From NCBI GenBank assembly GCA_947631085.1, contig CANRJY010000009.1:1-64000 (forward strand): a stretch of DNA of 64,000 bases, written 5' to 3'. The notes below the pieces were generated by a model, which did no database searches, had not been told where the DNA came from, and was given only the letters and a program-made list of their open reading frames with translations. A program made the translations under genes and the position numbers. Every line of letters starts with the position of its first letter. Positions within the stretch are counted from its first letter, which is position 1. Origin of the DNA: an uncultured Clostridia bacterium (GTDB lineage: Bacteria; Bacillota; Clostridia; UBA1381). Positions 50,693 through 59,645 of this stretch are shown here, one piece after another.

Positions 50693-50695
50693 TCC

Positions 50696-51700
50696 ATGCT
50701 TGAATATATTTTCAAATCGCTCCTGTGCGCGGGAGCGGCGGGGACTGTGTTGGCGGTTTTGATGACGCTTGTTAAGCCGATTACGAAAAAGCGCTTTCCG
50801 GCGGCGTGGCATTATTACATGTGGATTGCGGTTGTCGTTGTGATGCTTGCTCCGGCGAGATTTAATGTATCGCTGCCGCAAATTCGGTTTGCTCCGTCGG
50901 ATAATGCTCCGGTGCGTGTCGAACAATCCGCACCCGTACAGGCGCTGCGGGAAACTGATGTTGTCGCATCGGTTGAAACGGAAAACGAGCCGGTAACGCC
51001 CACACAAAACGAACCGAAGGGATTTAATTTTACCTTCGAAACAGCGGCATGGATATGGCTTATTGTCATGGTGGGATTGTTCATTGGGCGGCTCGCGAAA
51101 TATTGGGCGTTTATTATCAAATTAAAAAGAAATTCGGTCGCGGCGGAATGTTCGGAATTGGAGAATTACACAAAAAGAAAAATTCCCATTCGGAGAAGTA
51201 AGGACGCGTTATCGCCGCTTGTGGTAGGCTTTTTCAAGCCGTGTTTGATACTGCCCGACAACGATATCGACGCTGACAGGCTTGGTTATATTCTGCGCCA
51301 CGAAACGACGCATTTTCGGCGCGGCGATATACTTTGGAAATGGCTCGCGACGATTGCTAAATGCGTGCATTGGTTCAATCCCGCGATATACTTTATCGCG
51401 GATAGAATTAACGCGGAGTGCGAAATATCCTGCGACGCGGCTGTTACGCGCAATATGAGCGAAATCGAAAAGAGAGAATATATCAACACAATTTTATCAC
51501 TTCTAACTACATCAAAACCCGCTCCGCTCACAACTCAAATGAGCGGAAACGCGAAAAGGCTTGCGGAGCGGTTCACCATGATAAACACCGCGCGCAGAGC
51601 GGGTAAAAGGGCGGCGGCTGTGTCGTCGGTGTTGGCGGTATGCGTACTCGGCGCGGCGGTTTTCGCGGGCGGAGTTATGGCGGACGGTGTGCTCGGGGAC
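50696..51700 (+). repeat. Duplicated receptor module, copy 1
   Basis: The first 1005 bases of this gene are about nine-tenths identical by eye to 52559-53572, except a short linker that is three codons longer in copy 2. Similarity stops abruptly right after the shared GVLGD. Confidence 0.8.
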
Positions 51701-52528
51701 AATTACGCGATTGAGATAACCAACAACGGCGAAAGAATAACGCTTGAAAATAAGCCGTTTGTTGAAAACAATACAGTTTATCTGCCGCTGCGCGAAATGC
51801 TGAACATAGAGGGCATTACCGATATTACTTATAACGATAACGGATATGCGGAATTTTTTGTATACCCTCCGAATATGAACGTCAAGCTCGGGGCAATCAG
51901 AAACAGGGTGCAAATAGGCAATTCATACGCATATATTTGGGGATATTCCGGCGGGTCAACGGAAAACGCGGAATTGATAAGTCCGCCGATTTTGAAGAAC
52001 GATATAACTTATGTGCCGTATGACCTGTTCGATAAGCTGAAAAACTCCTCGCAGGGTTTGGTGTTTGACGGCATGAACGTCGCGGTAAATGACGGCAGCT
52101 CCGCTCTTGCGGGAACGCTGTACAGAAATGACAGCTTGAACTTCAAGGTCACGCTGCCTCTCGACTGGGCGGAGAAATGTCGGATCATTGAACACGACAA
52201 TTCCGTCAGCGTCGTACAAAAGTCTGCGTATGATAAATACGGAGTTGGGCTTTTGTGTAATATTGAGATCGTTGAGTCCCACGAAGCCGACGAACTGTTA
52301 AATATGCTCGGCGGAAGCGCGCTGCTGTACAGAGATGAAAATTACGCGTACATTTATACAATTCCCGTAGATGTGCAATACCCGATATGGGTGGACCATG
52401 ATGAAGCGGATACCGCGCTCGTGACGGAATATATGGCGATGTTTGAGGAAATTGATATGGTCAAGGACAGCTTTGATTTATTGGCAAGGATTTCAAGCTA
52501 TTATTATAACGCCGTCAAGCACCCATAA
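50696..52528 (+). CDS. M56/BlaR1-like receptor 1 with stalk-type sensor
   Basis: This 610-residue protein has the BlaR1/MecR1 plan. Three N-terminal helices lie between about 1 and 130, followed by a cytoplasmic zinc protease with HETTH near residue 201 and CHWFNPAIYF after it. A fourth helix near 310-330 leads to an extracellular part. That part holds a copper-amine-oxidase-N-like stalk segment (ENNTVYLPLREML, near 365) and an unrecognised domain, with no penicillin-binding motif, so the signal is probably not a beta-lactam. The first third is nearly the same at the DNA level as the next gene. Confidence 0.87.
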   Translation: MLEYIFKSLLCAGAAGTVLAVLMTLVKPITKKRFPAAWHYYMWIAVVVVMLAPARFNVSLPQIRFAPSDNAPVRVEQSAPVQALRETDVVASVETENEPVTPTQNEPKGFNFTFETAAWIWLIVMVGLFIGRLAKYWAFIIKLKRNSVAAECSELENYTKRKIPIRRSKDALSPLVVGFFKPCLILPDNDIDADRLGYILRHETTHFRRGDILWKWLATIAKCVHWFNPAIYFIADRINAECEISCDAAVTRNMSEIEKREYINTILSLLTTSKPAPLTTQMSGNAKRLAERFTMINTARRAGKRAAAVSSVLAVCVLGAAVFAGGVMADGVLGDNYAIEITNNGERITLENKPFVENNTVYLPLREMLNIEGITDITYNDNGYAEFFVYPPNMNVKLGAIRNRVQIGNSYAYIWGYSGGSTENAELISPPILKNDITYVPYDLFDKLKNSSQGLVFDGMNVAVNDGSSALAGTLYRNDSLNFKVTLPLDWAEKCRIIEHDNSVSVVQKSAYDKYGVGLLCNIEIVESHEADELLNMLGGSALLYRDENYAYIYTIPVDVQYPIWVDHDEADTALVTEYMAMFEEIDMVKDSFDLLARISSYYYNAVKHP

Positions 52529-52558
52529 ATCACAATTTACAAAAAGGAGGTACGAATC

Positions 52559-53572
52559 ATGTTAGAATATATTTTCAAATCGCTCCTATGCGCGGGAGCG
52601 GCGGGGACTGTGTTGGCGGTTTTGATGGCGCTTGTTAAGCCGCTCACGAAAAAGCGCTTTCCCGCGGCGTGGCATTATTATATGTGGATAGCGGTTGTTA
52701 TTGTAATGCTCGCTCCGGCGAGATTTAATGTGTCGCTTCCGCAAATTCGGTTTGCCCCGTCGGATAATGCTCCGACGAGGATAGAGCAATCCGCGCCCAT
52801 ACAGATACCGAAAAACGACATTCAGACGGACATTGCCGCGCCGGTTCAGACTGAAACCGCGCCGGTAACGCCCACGCAAAACGAGCCGGAAGGATTTAAT
52901 TTTACGTTCGAAACAGCGGCATGGATATGGTTTATTGTCGCGGCGGGGCTGTTTGTTTGGCGGCTCGCGAAATATTGGGCGTTTATTATCAAATTAAAAA
53001 GAAATTCGGTCGCGGCGGAATGTTCGGAATTGGAGAATTACACAAAAAGAAAAATTCCCGTTCGCGAAAGCAAAAACGCGATGTCTCCGCTTATGGTCGG
53101 ATTTTTCAAGCCGCGTCTGATACTCCCCGACAAGGATATCGACGCTGACAGGCTTGGCTATATCCTGCGCCACGAAACGACGCATCTGCGGCGCGGCGAT
53201 ATATTGTGGAAGTGGCTCGTAACGATTGCTAAATGCGTGCATTGGTTCAATCCGGCGGTGTATTTTATCGCAAGCAGAATTAACGCGGAGTGTGAAATCT
53301 CCTGCGACGCGATTGTTACGCGCGGTATGAGCGAGAACGAAAGGGGCGAATACATCAACACAATCTTATCGCTTCTCACCACATCAAACCCCGCTCCGCT
53401 CACAACGCAGATGAGCGGAAACGCGAAAAGGCTTGCGGAGCGGTTCACCATGATAAACACCGCGCGTAGAGCGGGTAAAAAGGCGGCGGCTGTATCTTCA
53501 ATATTGGCGGTATGCGTGCTCGGCGCGGCGATTTTCGCGGGCGGAGTTATGGCTGACGGCGTGCTCGGGGAC
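52559..53572 (+). repeat. Duplicated receptor module, copy 2
   Basis: Partner of 50696-51700; the two run parallel from the start codon to a sharp end after the fourth membrane helix. Confidence 0.8.
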
Positions 53573-55072
53573 AGTAGGCTGTTCGTGCCGAAGCCGTCCA
53601 AAAACAGGCTCGAGCGGGTGTACGCGCACAGAAATACCGCTGTCACCGACACCGAAGGAATTAAAGAAATTTTAGAGCTTACCGATACCGTGCCGATAGA
53701 TTTATATGACTGCGAAATGACGAACATACCCACTCCGAACACGCTCCATGTACGATACACAACGCATAAACGGTCGGATTGGCGCGCGCTCGACGAACGG
53801 TATTTCCTGAGAGCCGAAGCGTTTCTGTTCGCGCTCGTTCCCGATTTAAACGATGTTCTGTTTTGCGCGTTTGACGATTACAGCGATATCGAAAATTCTG
53901 AAACAGCGTTTTATTCGCAGTACGGAAGCAGACAATCGCTGTATGAAAACACGGCGTATTATTCCGAGTACCCGATTACAGATGAGGATATAAAAAACGC
54001 CGTGTCGGATACAGACGCGTTTGAGGACTTTTATATGCGGGCTATGGCGATCAACCCGGAGAAGCCGTTTGACGCGCGGCGTTTAAAGGTTTGGGACTAT
54101 ATCGGCGAGGATAACGAAATTATCATAAACAGCGGACTGAGGGAAACGGAAACGCTGACGCGGGAGATCGCGGACGAGTGGGATCTGCCCGGCGAGCTTG
54201 ACAAATATATCGGAAAGGAAATCGAGGTATGGACTGAGGACGTTCATAACTATGCAGCGGCATACGAAGACCCATTAAGCGGCGAGGATTACACCGACAC
54301 ATATATGTTTATATTCGTCGGAGACGAGCTTGTACACGTGCAGGCGGTTGAGGATTTCGGAGCCTATTTTCATATTGACGACGGCGCGCCAGATTATACC
54401 GTCTATTCCGGCAGAAACGGAGGCTGGCAGTGCGTTCTGCAAATCCCGGGAACTCCCGACAGCAACGGCATATTTGATCATGACTTGCTTGTTGTTTACA
54501 CAGACGGCGACCTTCCGCTCGGAGTACCGGCGGATATACGCTTAATACACGGAAATGTGGTAATCGACAGATGTGAAGTAAGCTCCGTTTCGTCAAATAC
54601 GTTTAATGTCGGCGGCGGCTCGTCCTCTATGCCGTATTACACTCAGCCGCTTTACGTAAGTATAAAAATCGGCGATAACGAGCCGGAATACGTCAATTTG
54701 TACCAAGACGGAGACGTACAGGATTTCAGGCTTTATATAAACCACGAATATCTCGTTGTCCGCCACGGAGTAATCGAGCAGCGCGGCAGGCTGGACGAGT
54801 TTATCGATGATGTAGATAACAATCGCGAGTCGGAGCTTATATATGTTAATTACACCATAGAGGGAGCTCCGATCGTAAATACCATTCTTTACGACGGAAG
54901 CGCGTTTGACGTATGGATCGACACCCGCTTTGACAGCTACGGCGGCGAACCTCGGACGCGGCGGGAGACTTACTCCTATCTTTTAAGCGAAAACACGGAA
55001 AACGGAACACGTTATGTTTTATCGCGTGACGATAAAATAAGCGATGGCGATTTTGAACTCGCCGCCGATTGA
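52559..55072 (+). CDS. M56/BlaR1-like receptor 2 with a different sensor
   Basis: This 837-residue protein repeats the N-terminal membrane and zinc protease module of the previous gene (HETTH near 204, CHWFNPAVYF). From about residue 340 it has a wholly different extracellular domain of about 500 residues, rich in Asp, Glu and Tyr, which I do not recognise. Both receptors lie downstream of one BlaI-type repressor and may feed two signals into it. AAAGGAGG precedes the ATG. Confidence 0.85.
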   Translation: MLEYIFKSLLCAGAAGTVLAVLMALVKPLTKKRFPAAWHYYMWIAVVIVMLAPARFNVSLPQIRFAPSDNAPTRIEQSAPIQIPKNDIQTDIAAPVQTETAPVTPTQNEPEGFNFTFETAAWIWFIVAAGLFVWRLAKYWAFIIKLKRNSVAAECSELENYTKRKIPVRESKNAMSPLMVGFFKPRLILPDKDIDADRLGYILRHETTHLRRGDILWKWLVTIAKCVHWFNPAVYFIASRINAECEISCDAIVTRGMSENERGEYINTILSLLTTSNPAPLTTQMSGNAKRLAERFTMINTARRAGKKAAAVSSILAVCVLGAAIFAGGVMADGVLGDSRLFVPKPSKNRLERVYAHRNTAVTDTEGIKEILELTDTVPIDLYDCEMTNIPTPNTLHVRYTTHKRSDWRALDERYFLRAEAFLFALVPDLNDVLFCAFDDYSDIENSETAFYSQYGSRQSLYENTAYYSEYPITDEDIKNAVSDTDAFEDFYMRAMAINPEKPFDARRLKVWDYIGEDNEIIINSGLRETETLTREIADEWDLPGELDKYIGKEIEVWTEDVHNYAAAYEDPLSGEDYTDTYMFIFVGDELVHVQAVEDFGAYFHIDDGAPDYTVYSGRNGGWQCVLQIPGTPDSNGIFDHDLLVVYTDGDLPLGVPADIRLIHGNVVIDRCEVSSVSSNTFNVGGGSSSMPYYTQPLYVSIKIGDNEPEYVNLYQDGDVQDFRLYINHEYLVVRHGVIEQRGRLDEFIDDVDNNRESELIYVNYTIEGAPIVNTILYDGSAFDVWIDTRFDSYGGEPRTRRETYSYLLSENTENGTRYVLSRDDKISDGDFELAAD

Positions 55073-55077
55073 TTTTC

Positions 55078-55113
55078 AAAAACGGCTTGAACCGATTGTT
55101 CAAGCCGTTTTTT
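55078..55113 (+). terminator. Terminator of the BlaI/M56 operon
   Basis: AACGGCTTGAA and TTCAAGCCGTT pair around a seven-base loop and are followed by a T run. Confidence 0.85.
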
Positions 55114-55222
55114 GCTTGCCGCAGGTGAGCCGTTGTCTTTTGTCGGCGTATTATTACAGAATGATTATTTTTTTGCGAAATTTTAAGAAAAACTTTTATA
55201 AGGGCAAAATCTTGCGTTATAT

Positions 55223-55258
55223 AAAAAATACAGCCCCCAAATCATAGGCGCTGTATTT
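55223..55258 (-). terminator. Terminator of the SCP2-tail gene
   Basis: On the minus strand AAATACAGC and GCTGTATTT pair around a 15-base loop and are followed by TTTTAT, directly after the stop. Confidence 0.65.
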
Positions 55259-55274
55259 GTGTTTATCATGCAAA

Positions 55275-55769
55275 TTATTTCTTAGTCGCTTTCGCTGCCG
55301 GTTTTTTTGCCGCCGCCTTCTTCGCGGGTTCAGCTTTTTTTACCGCTGCCGCTTTCTTTGCGGGCTCAGCCTTCTTAACTGCCGCCACTTTCTTCTCCGC
55401 GGGTTTTGCAGCTGTCGCTGCCTTCTTCGCGGGCGCTTTCTTTTCTGCCTTCGGAATGACGGATCTAAGCGCGTCAACTTTAGCCGCGTCGCCATAAACC
55501 GAACCGTTGCATTCAGCGAGAGCCTTGTCAAGACTTGATCTTCTGCCGAGATAGCCGAGCAACGCCGATTTTGATATGTTAACAGCCGCATTGTTGTCGT
55601 GGTAGTCATACGGCTCTACGGCCAACACACCATTCTTTATCTCTGCATAGAATGTTCCGCCGCAGTCCTCGTCAGAAAACGTAATTTGGATAGCCAAATC
55701 ACCTACTTTGCTCGCGTCTGCGCCGTTAAACTTTTTCTTAATGCTATCAAAAGCCTTTTCAAATGTCAT
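55275..55769 (-). CDS. SCP2-type protein with Lys/Ala/Pro-rich histone-like tail
   Basis: This 164-residue protein begins with an SCP2-like lipid-binding fold (about 1-105; TFEKAFDSIKKKF, then FYAEIKNGVLAVEPYDYHD). It then has about 55 residues made of AKKA/AEPAKKAA repeats ending KATKK. Tails of this kind are found in bacterial histone H1-like proteins and some ribosome or nucleoid proteins, and bind nucleic acid non-specifically. I chose the ATG at 55769, behind AAGGAGG. What the hybrid does is unknown; lipid or acyl-chain binding at the nucleoid would be a guess. Confidence 0.75.
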   Translation of the reverse strand: MTFEKAFDSIKKKFNGADASKVGDLAIQITFSDEDCGGTFYAEIKNGVLAVEPYDYHDNNAAVNISKSALLGYLGRRSSLDKALAECNGSVYGDAAKVDALRSVIPKAEKKAPAKKAATAAKPAEKKVAAVKKAEPAKKAAAVKKAEPAKKAAAKKPAAKATKK

Positions 55770-55968
55770 CTTACAGTTTCCTCCTTTCGTAGGGTACAAA
55801 AAATAACATTCATTACCTTTTGCTCAAAGAATTATTAACAATTATTTAATAACTCTGTAAAAATTATACTCCTAATTTCATCTGTTGTCAACTGTACAAT
55901 TTGCCGATAAAACAGGGATTTTTATATGAAAATCAGTCATTTTTTTACTTTTGTCCGATTTTTGGCGG

Positions 55969-56631
55969 TTAATTGTTAAATCCGTTCAGGAGCCTTGTCG
56001 CGTATGACGAGTCCACCGCTTCCCATCCGAAGCTGTACGGCTTTACTCCCGATTCGCGGAGCTGACGGTATACCGTGTCATAGGAATCCTTCGGAACAGC
56101 GGATGTATATACCTGATTTTCCTTTCTGTCATGTATCATAAATTCCAGCGCGTCGTTTTCGAGCTTGCCGAAGCGGCATACGCGCACGTCCGCTTTTTCC
56201 AAATCCTGCGACAAAATCATTAACTTTATCACCTCTATTGCCTTATCGTTTAAATCGGCGTCGAAAATCAAAATTTTCTCCAAAAGCTCATTATATTCGG
56301 TGACAAAGCGCAGATTATAACCCTCGAATTTTTCGAGCGCGCCCGACTCCTTCGAGGTGGCGACAACATCGTCATATATTTTGCGTCTAAGCCGGTCTTC
56401 ACATGGGGTGAAAGAAATAAGCAGCTTTTTATCCTCGTCGTGATAGAGCAGATGCGTCGGCATAAGCGCCGTGTACCCGCACGAGCCGCAGCGGAATATA
56501 TTTATTTTTCCGGCGAGCAAATCCGCTTTTAAATCGGGGCTGTCCTTGACTGTAACCGCGTTCCAAACAGTCACCTCGCTAAGCTCTCCGCATGACGGAC
56601 ATTTTACGTTTTGTTTTGAATTTACGCTCAT
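55969..56631 (-). CDS. CpXC-domain protein
   Basis: This 220-residue protein starts with a zinc-knuckle-like CpXC domain: VKCPSCGELSEV and, about 40 residues on, FRCGSCGYTA. The rest is an unrecognised alpha/beta region. Its ATG overlaps the stop of the PLP-enzyme gene (ATGA), so the two are translationally coupled. The frame runs open farther upstream but only inside that gene. The function of the family is not known. Confidence 0.8.
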   Translation of the reverse strand: MSVNSKQNVKCPSCGELSEVTVWNAVTVKDSPDLKADLLAGKINIFRCGSCGYTALMPTHLLYHDEDKKLLISFTPCEDRLRRKIYDDVVATSKESGALEKFEGYNLRFVTEYNELLEKILIFDADLNDKAIEVIKLMILSQDLEKADVRVCRFGKLENDALEFMIHDRKENQVYTSAVPKDSYDTVYRQLRESGVKPYSFGWEAVDSSYATRLLNGFNN

Positions 56632-57905
56632 AATCTTAATATTCCCTCCGCTGCCTGCATTATACCTAATTTTGCGGATTCGTAAGTAAGTCCGCCCTGC
56701 ATATACGCCGTATATGGCGGTTTTATCGGACCGTCGGCAGACAATTCTATTGACGCGCCCTGCACGAATGCTCCGGCAGCCATTATTACTTGATCCTGAT
56801 ATCCCGGCATATCCCACGGCTCGGGATTTACGAAGCTGTCAACCGGCGCGCCCTTTTGTATGCCCCTGCAAAACGCGATAAGCTTATCTTCGGAGCCGCA
56901 TTTTACCGATTGGATTATATCATGTCTTATGTCGTTCGGCTTCGGGTCTACCTCAAATCCGAGCCGTTCAAACACAGCCGCACATAATGATGCGGATTTT
57001 AGCGCCTGCGCAACCGTGTGAGGCGCCATGAATAATCCCTGATACAGAGCGCGGTTAAAGCCGAGCGAAGCGCCGCACTCCTTCCCTATTCCGACCGATG
57101 TAAGACGATATGCGCAAAGCTCCACATGTTTCGCCTTCCCTGCAATATAGCCGCCGGTCGGCGCAAGTCCGCCGCCTGCATTTTTTATAAGCGAGCCTGC
57201 GGCTAAATCAGCGCCGTAAGCGGTTGGTTCAAGAGCGTCAACAAACTCGCCGTAACAGTTGTCAACCATGCAAATCGTGTCGGGCGACGCCTTTTTTATA
57301 AACCGTATAATAGCGCCGATTTCCTCCGCGCTGTAAGTAGGTCTCCAGCCGTAGCCCTTTGATCGCTGTATCGTTACTGCCTTTATTTTTCTGCTTTTCA
57401 AAACTCGCTCGATTTCCGCAAAATCTGGCTGACCGTCGGGCTTTAATTCAACCTCGATATAATCAACTCCGAAATCCTTTAAAGAGCCGTTTCCGTTTTC
57501 GCCCGAAATTCCTATAACCTCTTCGAGAGTGTCATATGGCTTGCCTGTAACGGACAAAAGCGTGTCGCCCGGACGCAGTACGGCAAAAAGCATGGTAGAA
57601 AGCGTGTGCGTGCCGGAGATAAAGTTATGCCGCACAAGCGCGTCCTCCGCACCGAAAACATCGGCGTAAACCTTGTCGAGAGTGTCGCGTCCCAAATCAT
57701 CGTAGCCGTAGCCGGTGGTCGGTACAAAATGCGCTTCCGACACACGATTATCCGAAAACGCCTTCATAACCTTGAATTGGTTTATCTCCGCGATTTCGTC
57801 AATCCGGCGAAAGTTTTCCTCAAGTGATTTTTCCGCTTCATCGACAAGCTTTAACACCTCTTCCGATATATTAAAATTTTCCCTGACATACCGCCGTTTA
57901 TCCAT
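56628..57905 (-). CDS. Methionine gamma-lyase family PLP enzyme
   Basis: This 425-residue PLP enzyme belongs to the family named after methionine gamma-lyase and aluminium resistance (PF06838). The PLP-binding lysine is expected in SLIKNAGGGLAPTGGY (near residue 235), and DNCYGEFVDALEP and ISGTHTLSTMLFA are characteristic. Its true substrate is uncertain; the names come from homology. I chose the ATG at 57905; an AGGGG stretch lies a little far upstream. It overlaps the CpXC gene. Confidence 0.87.
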   Translation of the reverse strand: MDKRRYVRENFNISEEVLKLVDEAEKSLEENFRRIDEIAEINQFKVMKAFSDNRVSEAHFVPTTGYGYDDLGRDTLDKVYADVFGAEDALVRHNFISGTHTLSTMLFAVLRPGDTLLSVTGKPYDTLEEVIGISGENGNGSLKDFGVDYIEVELKPDGQPDFAEIERVLKSRKIKAVTIQRSKGYGWRPTYSAEEIGAIIRFIKKASPDTICMVDNCYGEFVDALEPTAYGADLAAGSLIKNAGGGLAPTGGYIAGKAKHVELCAYRLTSVGIGKECGASLGFNRALYQGLFMAPHTVAQALKSASLCAAVFERLGFEVDPKPNDIRHDIIQSVKCGSEDKLIAFCRGIQKGAPVDSFVNPEPWDMPGYQDQVIMAAGAFVQGASIELSADGPIKPPYTAYMQGGLTYESAKLGIMQAAEGILRL

Positions 57906-58096
57906 AATAATATTTATTCCCCTTTGATTTTTGTTTAATTGTACCACAACGCCGGAGGAAAATCAATCGTCAATTTGAAAGAAATGATTTTTAAGCGATT
58001 ATAATTTATCCGTTAAAATTTATGTATTTTCATATTTACAAATCTGTCCGAAAATGTTATAATTTTAATATAATTAAATACAAGGAGGAAAAATCA

Positions 58097-59080
58097 ATGT
58101 ACATCGCAAATCCTGCAAGATACGATCAAATGAAATACAACCGCTGCGGCAGAAGCGGCTTGATGCTCCCCGCTCTTTCCCTCGGAATGTGGCACAACTT
58201 CGGCAGCGGAGACAATTACGATAATATGGTCGCGATGATCACGACCGCGTTCGACTGCGGAATTACCCACTTTGACCTCGCAAACAATTACGGACCGTAC
58301 GCCGGAAGCGCCGAGGAAAACTTCGGAAAAATACTCGCAAACAAATTAAAGCCATACCGCGATGAAATCATAATTTCAACAAAAGCCGGATACGGCATGT
58401 GGGCGGGACCGTACGGTGACCATGGCTCGCGCAAATACCTCATCGCAAGTCTTGACCAGAGCTTAAAGCGTATGGGAGTGGATTATGTTGATATTTTCTA
58501 TCATCATCGTCCCGACCCCGATACTCCTCTCGAGGAAACAGCCGCCGCGCTCGACCATATAGTCCGCAGCGGTAAGGCGCTTTACGTCGGAGTTTCAAAC
58601 TATAATCCCGAACAGACGCAGAAAATCTCGGAAATCCTGAGAAAGCTCGGCACGCCGCTTCTGATTCATCAGCCGCGGTACAATATGTTTGAGCGCTGGA
58701 TCGAGGACGGTCTGCAGACGGTTCTCGAACACGAGGGCGTCGGCTCGATATCGTTCTGTCCTCTCGCCCAGGGACTTCTCACAAACAAGTACATACACGG
58801 TATACCCGAAGGCTCGCGCGCGACCAAGTCGCATTTCCTTACTCCCGACAGGATTACCGACGATAAGATTTCAAGAATCGTAAAGCTTAACGAATTGGCG
58901 GAAAAGCGCGGGCAGTCTCTTGCTCAGATGGCTGTTGCATGGAACCTTCGCGGCGGAAAGCTTACAAGTGTATTGATCGGTGCGTCAAGACCGTCGCAAA
59001 TTACCGAAAATGTCGCGGCGCTTAACAATCTTGATTTTACCGATGCGGAATTACAGGAAATTGACAGCATCTTAAAATAA
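58097..59080 (+). CDS. Aldo/keto reductase
   Basis: This 327-residue NAD(P)H-dependent reductase has the AKR barrel. The tetrad residues are visible: Asp in HFDLANNYG, Tyr in the same segment, Lys in ISTKAGYGM, and His in FYHHRPDPDTPLEE. The opening and length fit the YghZ-like group, which reduces glyceraldehyde-3-phosphate or methylglyoxal. AAGGAGG precedes the ATG. It is monocistronic with its own terminator. Confidence 0.92.
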   Translation: MYIANPARYDQMKYNRCGRSGLMLPALSLGMWHNFGSGDNYDNMVAMITTAFDCGITHFDLANNYGPYAGSAEENFGKILANKLKPYRDEIIISTKAGYGMWAGPYGDHGSRKYLIASLDQSLKRMGVDYVDIFYHHRPDPDTPLEETAAALDHIVRSGKALYVGVSNYNPEQTQKISEILRKLGTPLLIHQPRYNMFERWIEDGLQTVLEHEGVGSISFCPLAQGLLTNKYIHGIPEGSRATKSHFLTPDRITDDKISRIVKLNELAEKRGQSLAQMAVAWNLRGGKLTSVLIGASRPSQITENVAALNNLDFTDAELQEIDSILK

Positions 59081-59103
59081 ACGCGCTGTAACACTTATAA
59101 TCG

Positions 59104-59137
59104 ACAAAGAGCGGATTATGTCCGCTCTTTGTTTTTC
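59104..59137 (+). terminator. Terminator of the aldo/keto reductase gene
   Basis: ACAAAGAGCGGA and TCCGCTCTTTGT pair around TTATG, followed by TTTTTC. Confidence 0.85.
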
Positions 59138-59300
59138 GGGATTGTTTCATATAAATTTCAACAACTTTTCATAAAATTAAACCTTTTCTTACAAATTTCA
59201 TTATATGCCCTATTTGACAGTATTTAGAAGCACTTGACATCACCTTGTATGTTTATTTCTTTTTCGGTTTTTTTATAATATCAAATTAGGAGGTGCATTT

Positions 59301-59489
59301 ATGCCTACAACACGAGTAACTTTAAGCGTTAGGGTAACACCCGAAATAAATGCTAAGCTTAAAAAAATGGCTAAAATAGAGGTTCGTTCCGTAGCGAATT
59401 TGATTGACTATTTCATCCAAAAGGAAATCTCGCAATATGAAGAGAAAAACGGTGTAATCGAGGTTACGGAAGATGACCTGTACAGCTGA
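59301..59489 (+). CDS. Ribbon-helix-helix DNA-binding protein
   Basis: This 62-residue protein has the Arc/CopG build: an N-terminal strand (RVTLSVRVTPEINAKLKK) and two helices ending NLIDYFIQKEISQYEEK. It should bind DNA as a dimer. AGGAGGTG precedes the ATG. No toxin partner follows; the next gene is spo0A, about 155 bases on. Regulation of spo0A or of itself is possible but not shown. Confidence 0.82.
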   Translation: MPTTRVTLSVRVTPEINAKLKKMAKIEVRSVANLIDYFIQKEISQYEEKNGVIEVTEDDLYS

Positions 59490-59531
59490 TTGACAATTTA
59501 ATAAAAAAATGGAAATTTTTTGTATTTCCTA

Positions 59532-59560
59532 TTGATTTATTTCCCAATTTATGGTAATAT
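59532..59560 (+). promoter_or_regulatory. Possible vegetative promoter of spo0A
   Basis: TTGATT (59532-59537), 17 bases and TAATAT (59555-59560). The leader from here to the ATG is about 80 bases. A sigma-H promoter or 0A box was not identified with confidence. Confidence 0.4.
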
Positions 59561-59645
59561 ATGGTATATTAAGGAAATAAATGTGTTTCCTTGTATAAAT
59601 ATAAGTGCAATAAAACACAAATTAAAGAAAGGGGGAAATTTTTCG

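Noticed and set aside
50696-55072. A beta-lactamase induction locus
   Set aside because: The repressor and zinc protease are of the Bla/Mec type, but neither receptor has a penicillin-binding sensor and no beta-lactamase or PBP gene is nearby.
55275-55450. Repetitive DNA taken as a tandem-repeat or CRISPR-like array
   Set aside because: The repeats are codons of a Lys/Ala/Pro tail in one reading frame, with no regular spacers.
59214-59240. TTGACA boxes upstream of the ribbon-helix-helix gene as its promoter
   Set aside because: Two TTGACA sequences occur but neither has a convincing -10 at 16-18 bases; the nearest TATAAT is too far.
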